NCBI GenBank assembly: GCA_050486105.1 | Contig: JBJHCR010000339.1 | Coordinates: forward strand, 1-6,660 | DNA: 6,660 bases | Reading direction: 5' to 3' | Source: JAEXNA01 sp050486105 | Lineage (GTDB): Bacteria > Vulcanimicrobiota > Xenobia > Xenobiales > JADMJV01 | The notes under the pieces: model-generated | The model's database searches: none | What the model was told of the DNA's origin: nothing | What the model saw: the letters and a program-made list of their open reading frames with translations, nothing else | Shown: in pieces, positions 6,097 through 6,660 of the stretch | Position numbering within the stretch: the stretch's first letter is position 1 | How the letters are laid out: the number at the start of each line of letters is the position of its first letter | Position numbers and translations under genes: made by a program

Positions 6097-6171
6097 GGGG
6101 AGAGGTTCATCCTCTGTGCTTTACGGCCTTCTCGGCAGGCATGGCCAAGTGTCAAAAGGAATCGACTCGCT
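6097..6171. promoter_or_regulatory. Divergent intergenic region upstream of the rhomboid gene and the 137-residue gene
   Basis: These 75 bp must drive, or be transcribed from, both directions. On the minus strand a perfect -35-like TTGACA occurs at 6155-6150, but no good -10 follows at 16-18 bp. An inverted repeat, AGAGG-TTCAT-CCTCT at 6101-6115, overlaps the only Shine-Dalgarno-like sequence (AGAGG, minus strand) about 15 nt before the rhomboid ATG. For the plus-strand gene, AAAAGGA (6154-6160) lies 11 nt before its ATG. Confidence 0.4.
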
Positions 6172-6585
6172 ATGGAACCAGGCGAATTGCAGACCTCCTA
6201 TGACCTTGAGCAAATCGAAAAAGTATGCTCTGATTTGGGTCTGCGCTACCAGCGGGAACCGAACGAGATTTGCATCGTGCTCACCGAGGCCAGAACACTC
6301 TGTTTTAGAAACGAGATCGGCGGGGATCGGAGCGCAGGCGTTGTCGGGGCGACTTCGCACTTCCATGGAAATCTCGTTCTGAACGCCGGATCAGATCGCT
6401 ATACGGAACTCGACCCGCCGGCCCTTCTCTTGAGTTTGCGAGCGGGAGAAGTCTTTCTGGTCGATTTTTACCGCTTTGGGCGGTATCAGGATAGCCAGTT
6501 CCTTTGGCATCTGGAACCACTTGATTGCCAATACATACAACCTGGAGAGGAAGTTCGAGTCCATTATCTGCCGTTCCCTGACTGA
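6172..6585 (+). CDS. Hypothetical protein, 137 residues
   Basis: I do not recognise this protein. It has no signal peptide or membrane segment, so it is probably cytoplasmic. The N-terminal 30 residues look like an amphipathic helix (YDLEQIEKVCSDLGLRYQRE). The rest alternates short hydrophobic strands, consistent with a small beta-rich fold: ICIVLTEARTLCF, then NLVLNAG, ALLLSLRAGEVFLVDFYRFG and VRVHYLPFPD at the end. The start is the ATG at 6172, preceded by AAAAGGA with 11-nt spacing; no other in-frame start lies close upstream. Coding character is supported by an uninterrupted frame between a credible ribosome site and a TGA that sits 15 nt from the stop of a convergent gene. It is divergent from the rhomboid gene; no functional link can be shown. 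Confidence 0.75.
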   Translation: MEPGELQTSYDLEQIEKVCSDLGLRYQREPNEICIVLTEARTLCFRNEIGGDRSAGVVGATSHFHGNLVLNAGSDRYTELDPPALLLSLRAGEVFLVDFYRFGRYQDSQFLWHLEPLDCQYIQPGEEVRVHYLPFPD

Positions 6586-6600
6586 TTCGTTGTAAGGCGT

Positions 6601-6660
6601 TTACGGGGCGAAGTAATACTCCTGGACATCCACGTCCATGCCGCGTAGGCGGGCTTTGTC
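6601..6660 (-). CDS. C-terminus of a gene running off the right edge
   Basis: On the minus strand the final 19 codons of an open frame read DKARLRGMDVDVQEYYFAP and end in TAA at 6603-6601. The frame is open to the window edge. The tight convergent placement, 15 nt from the TGA of the 137-residue gene, suits a real gene end. The product cannot be identified from this tail. Confidence 0.6.
   Translation of the reverse strand, partial: DKARLRGMDVDVQEYYFAP

Overview
The window is bacterial chromosomal DNA, moderately GC-rich by eye (not counted), with compact genes and no rRNA, tRNA, phage or CRISPR signal. A lipobox-bearing lipoprotein, a membrane rhomboid protein and an extracytoplasmic-looking TPR region fit a free-living, probably double-membraned bacterium. 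No gene is diagnostic of a phylum, so I do not name one. Both TGA and TGG occur and TGA ends several genes, so the standard bacterial code fits.

Layout. 1-173: no gene I can support. 174-974 (-): tandem-domain universal stress protein. 975-1129: divergent intergenic region with a possible -10 box for the next gene. 1130-1591 (+): small lipoprotein with a beta-sandwich-like domain. 1592-1762: convergent gap. On the minus strand it carries an open, protein-like continuation of the next gene's frame beyond two TGA codons. 1763-3156 (-): two overlapping genes for paralogous glycine-zipper proteins. 3224-3607 (-): a truncated remnant of a histone-deacetylase-family (acetoin-utilization-type) gene in otherwise anonymous sequence. 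3715-6096 (-): a 793-residue multi-domain rhomboid protease with C-terminal TPRs. 6097-6171: divergent intergenic region. 6172-6585 (+): an unrecognised 137-residue protein. 6601-6660 (-): the last 19 codons of a gene running off the window.

The two glycine-zipper genes are translationally coupled and surely work together. The shared CX4C pair, hydrophobic glycine zipper and conserved beta-like C-terminal module suggest a two-component membrane-associated assembly of unknown role. The rhomboid gene lies upstream on the same strand, but about 560 bp of decayed DNA separates it from the pair, so a common operon is doubtful. The most noteworthy items are the glycine-zipper pair, the rhomboid-TPR architecture, the sequence beyond the tandem TGA codons and the deacetylase remnant.
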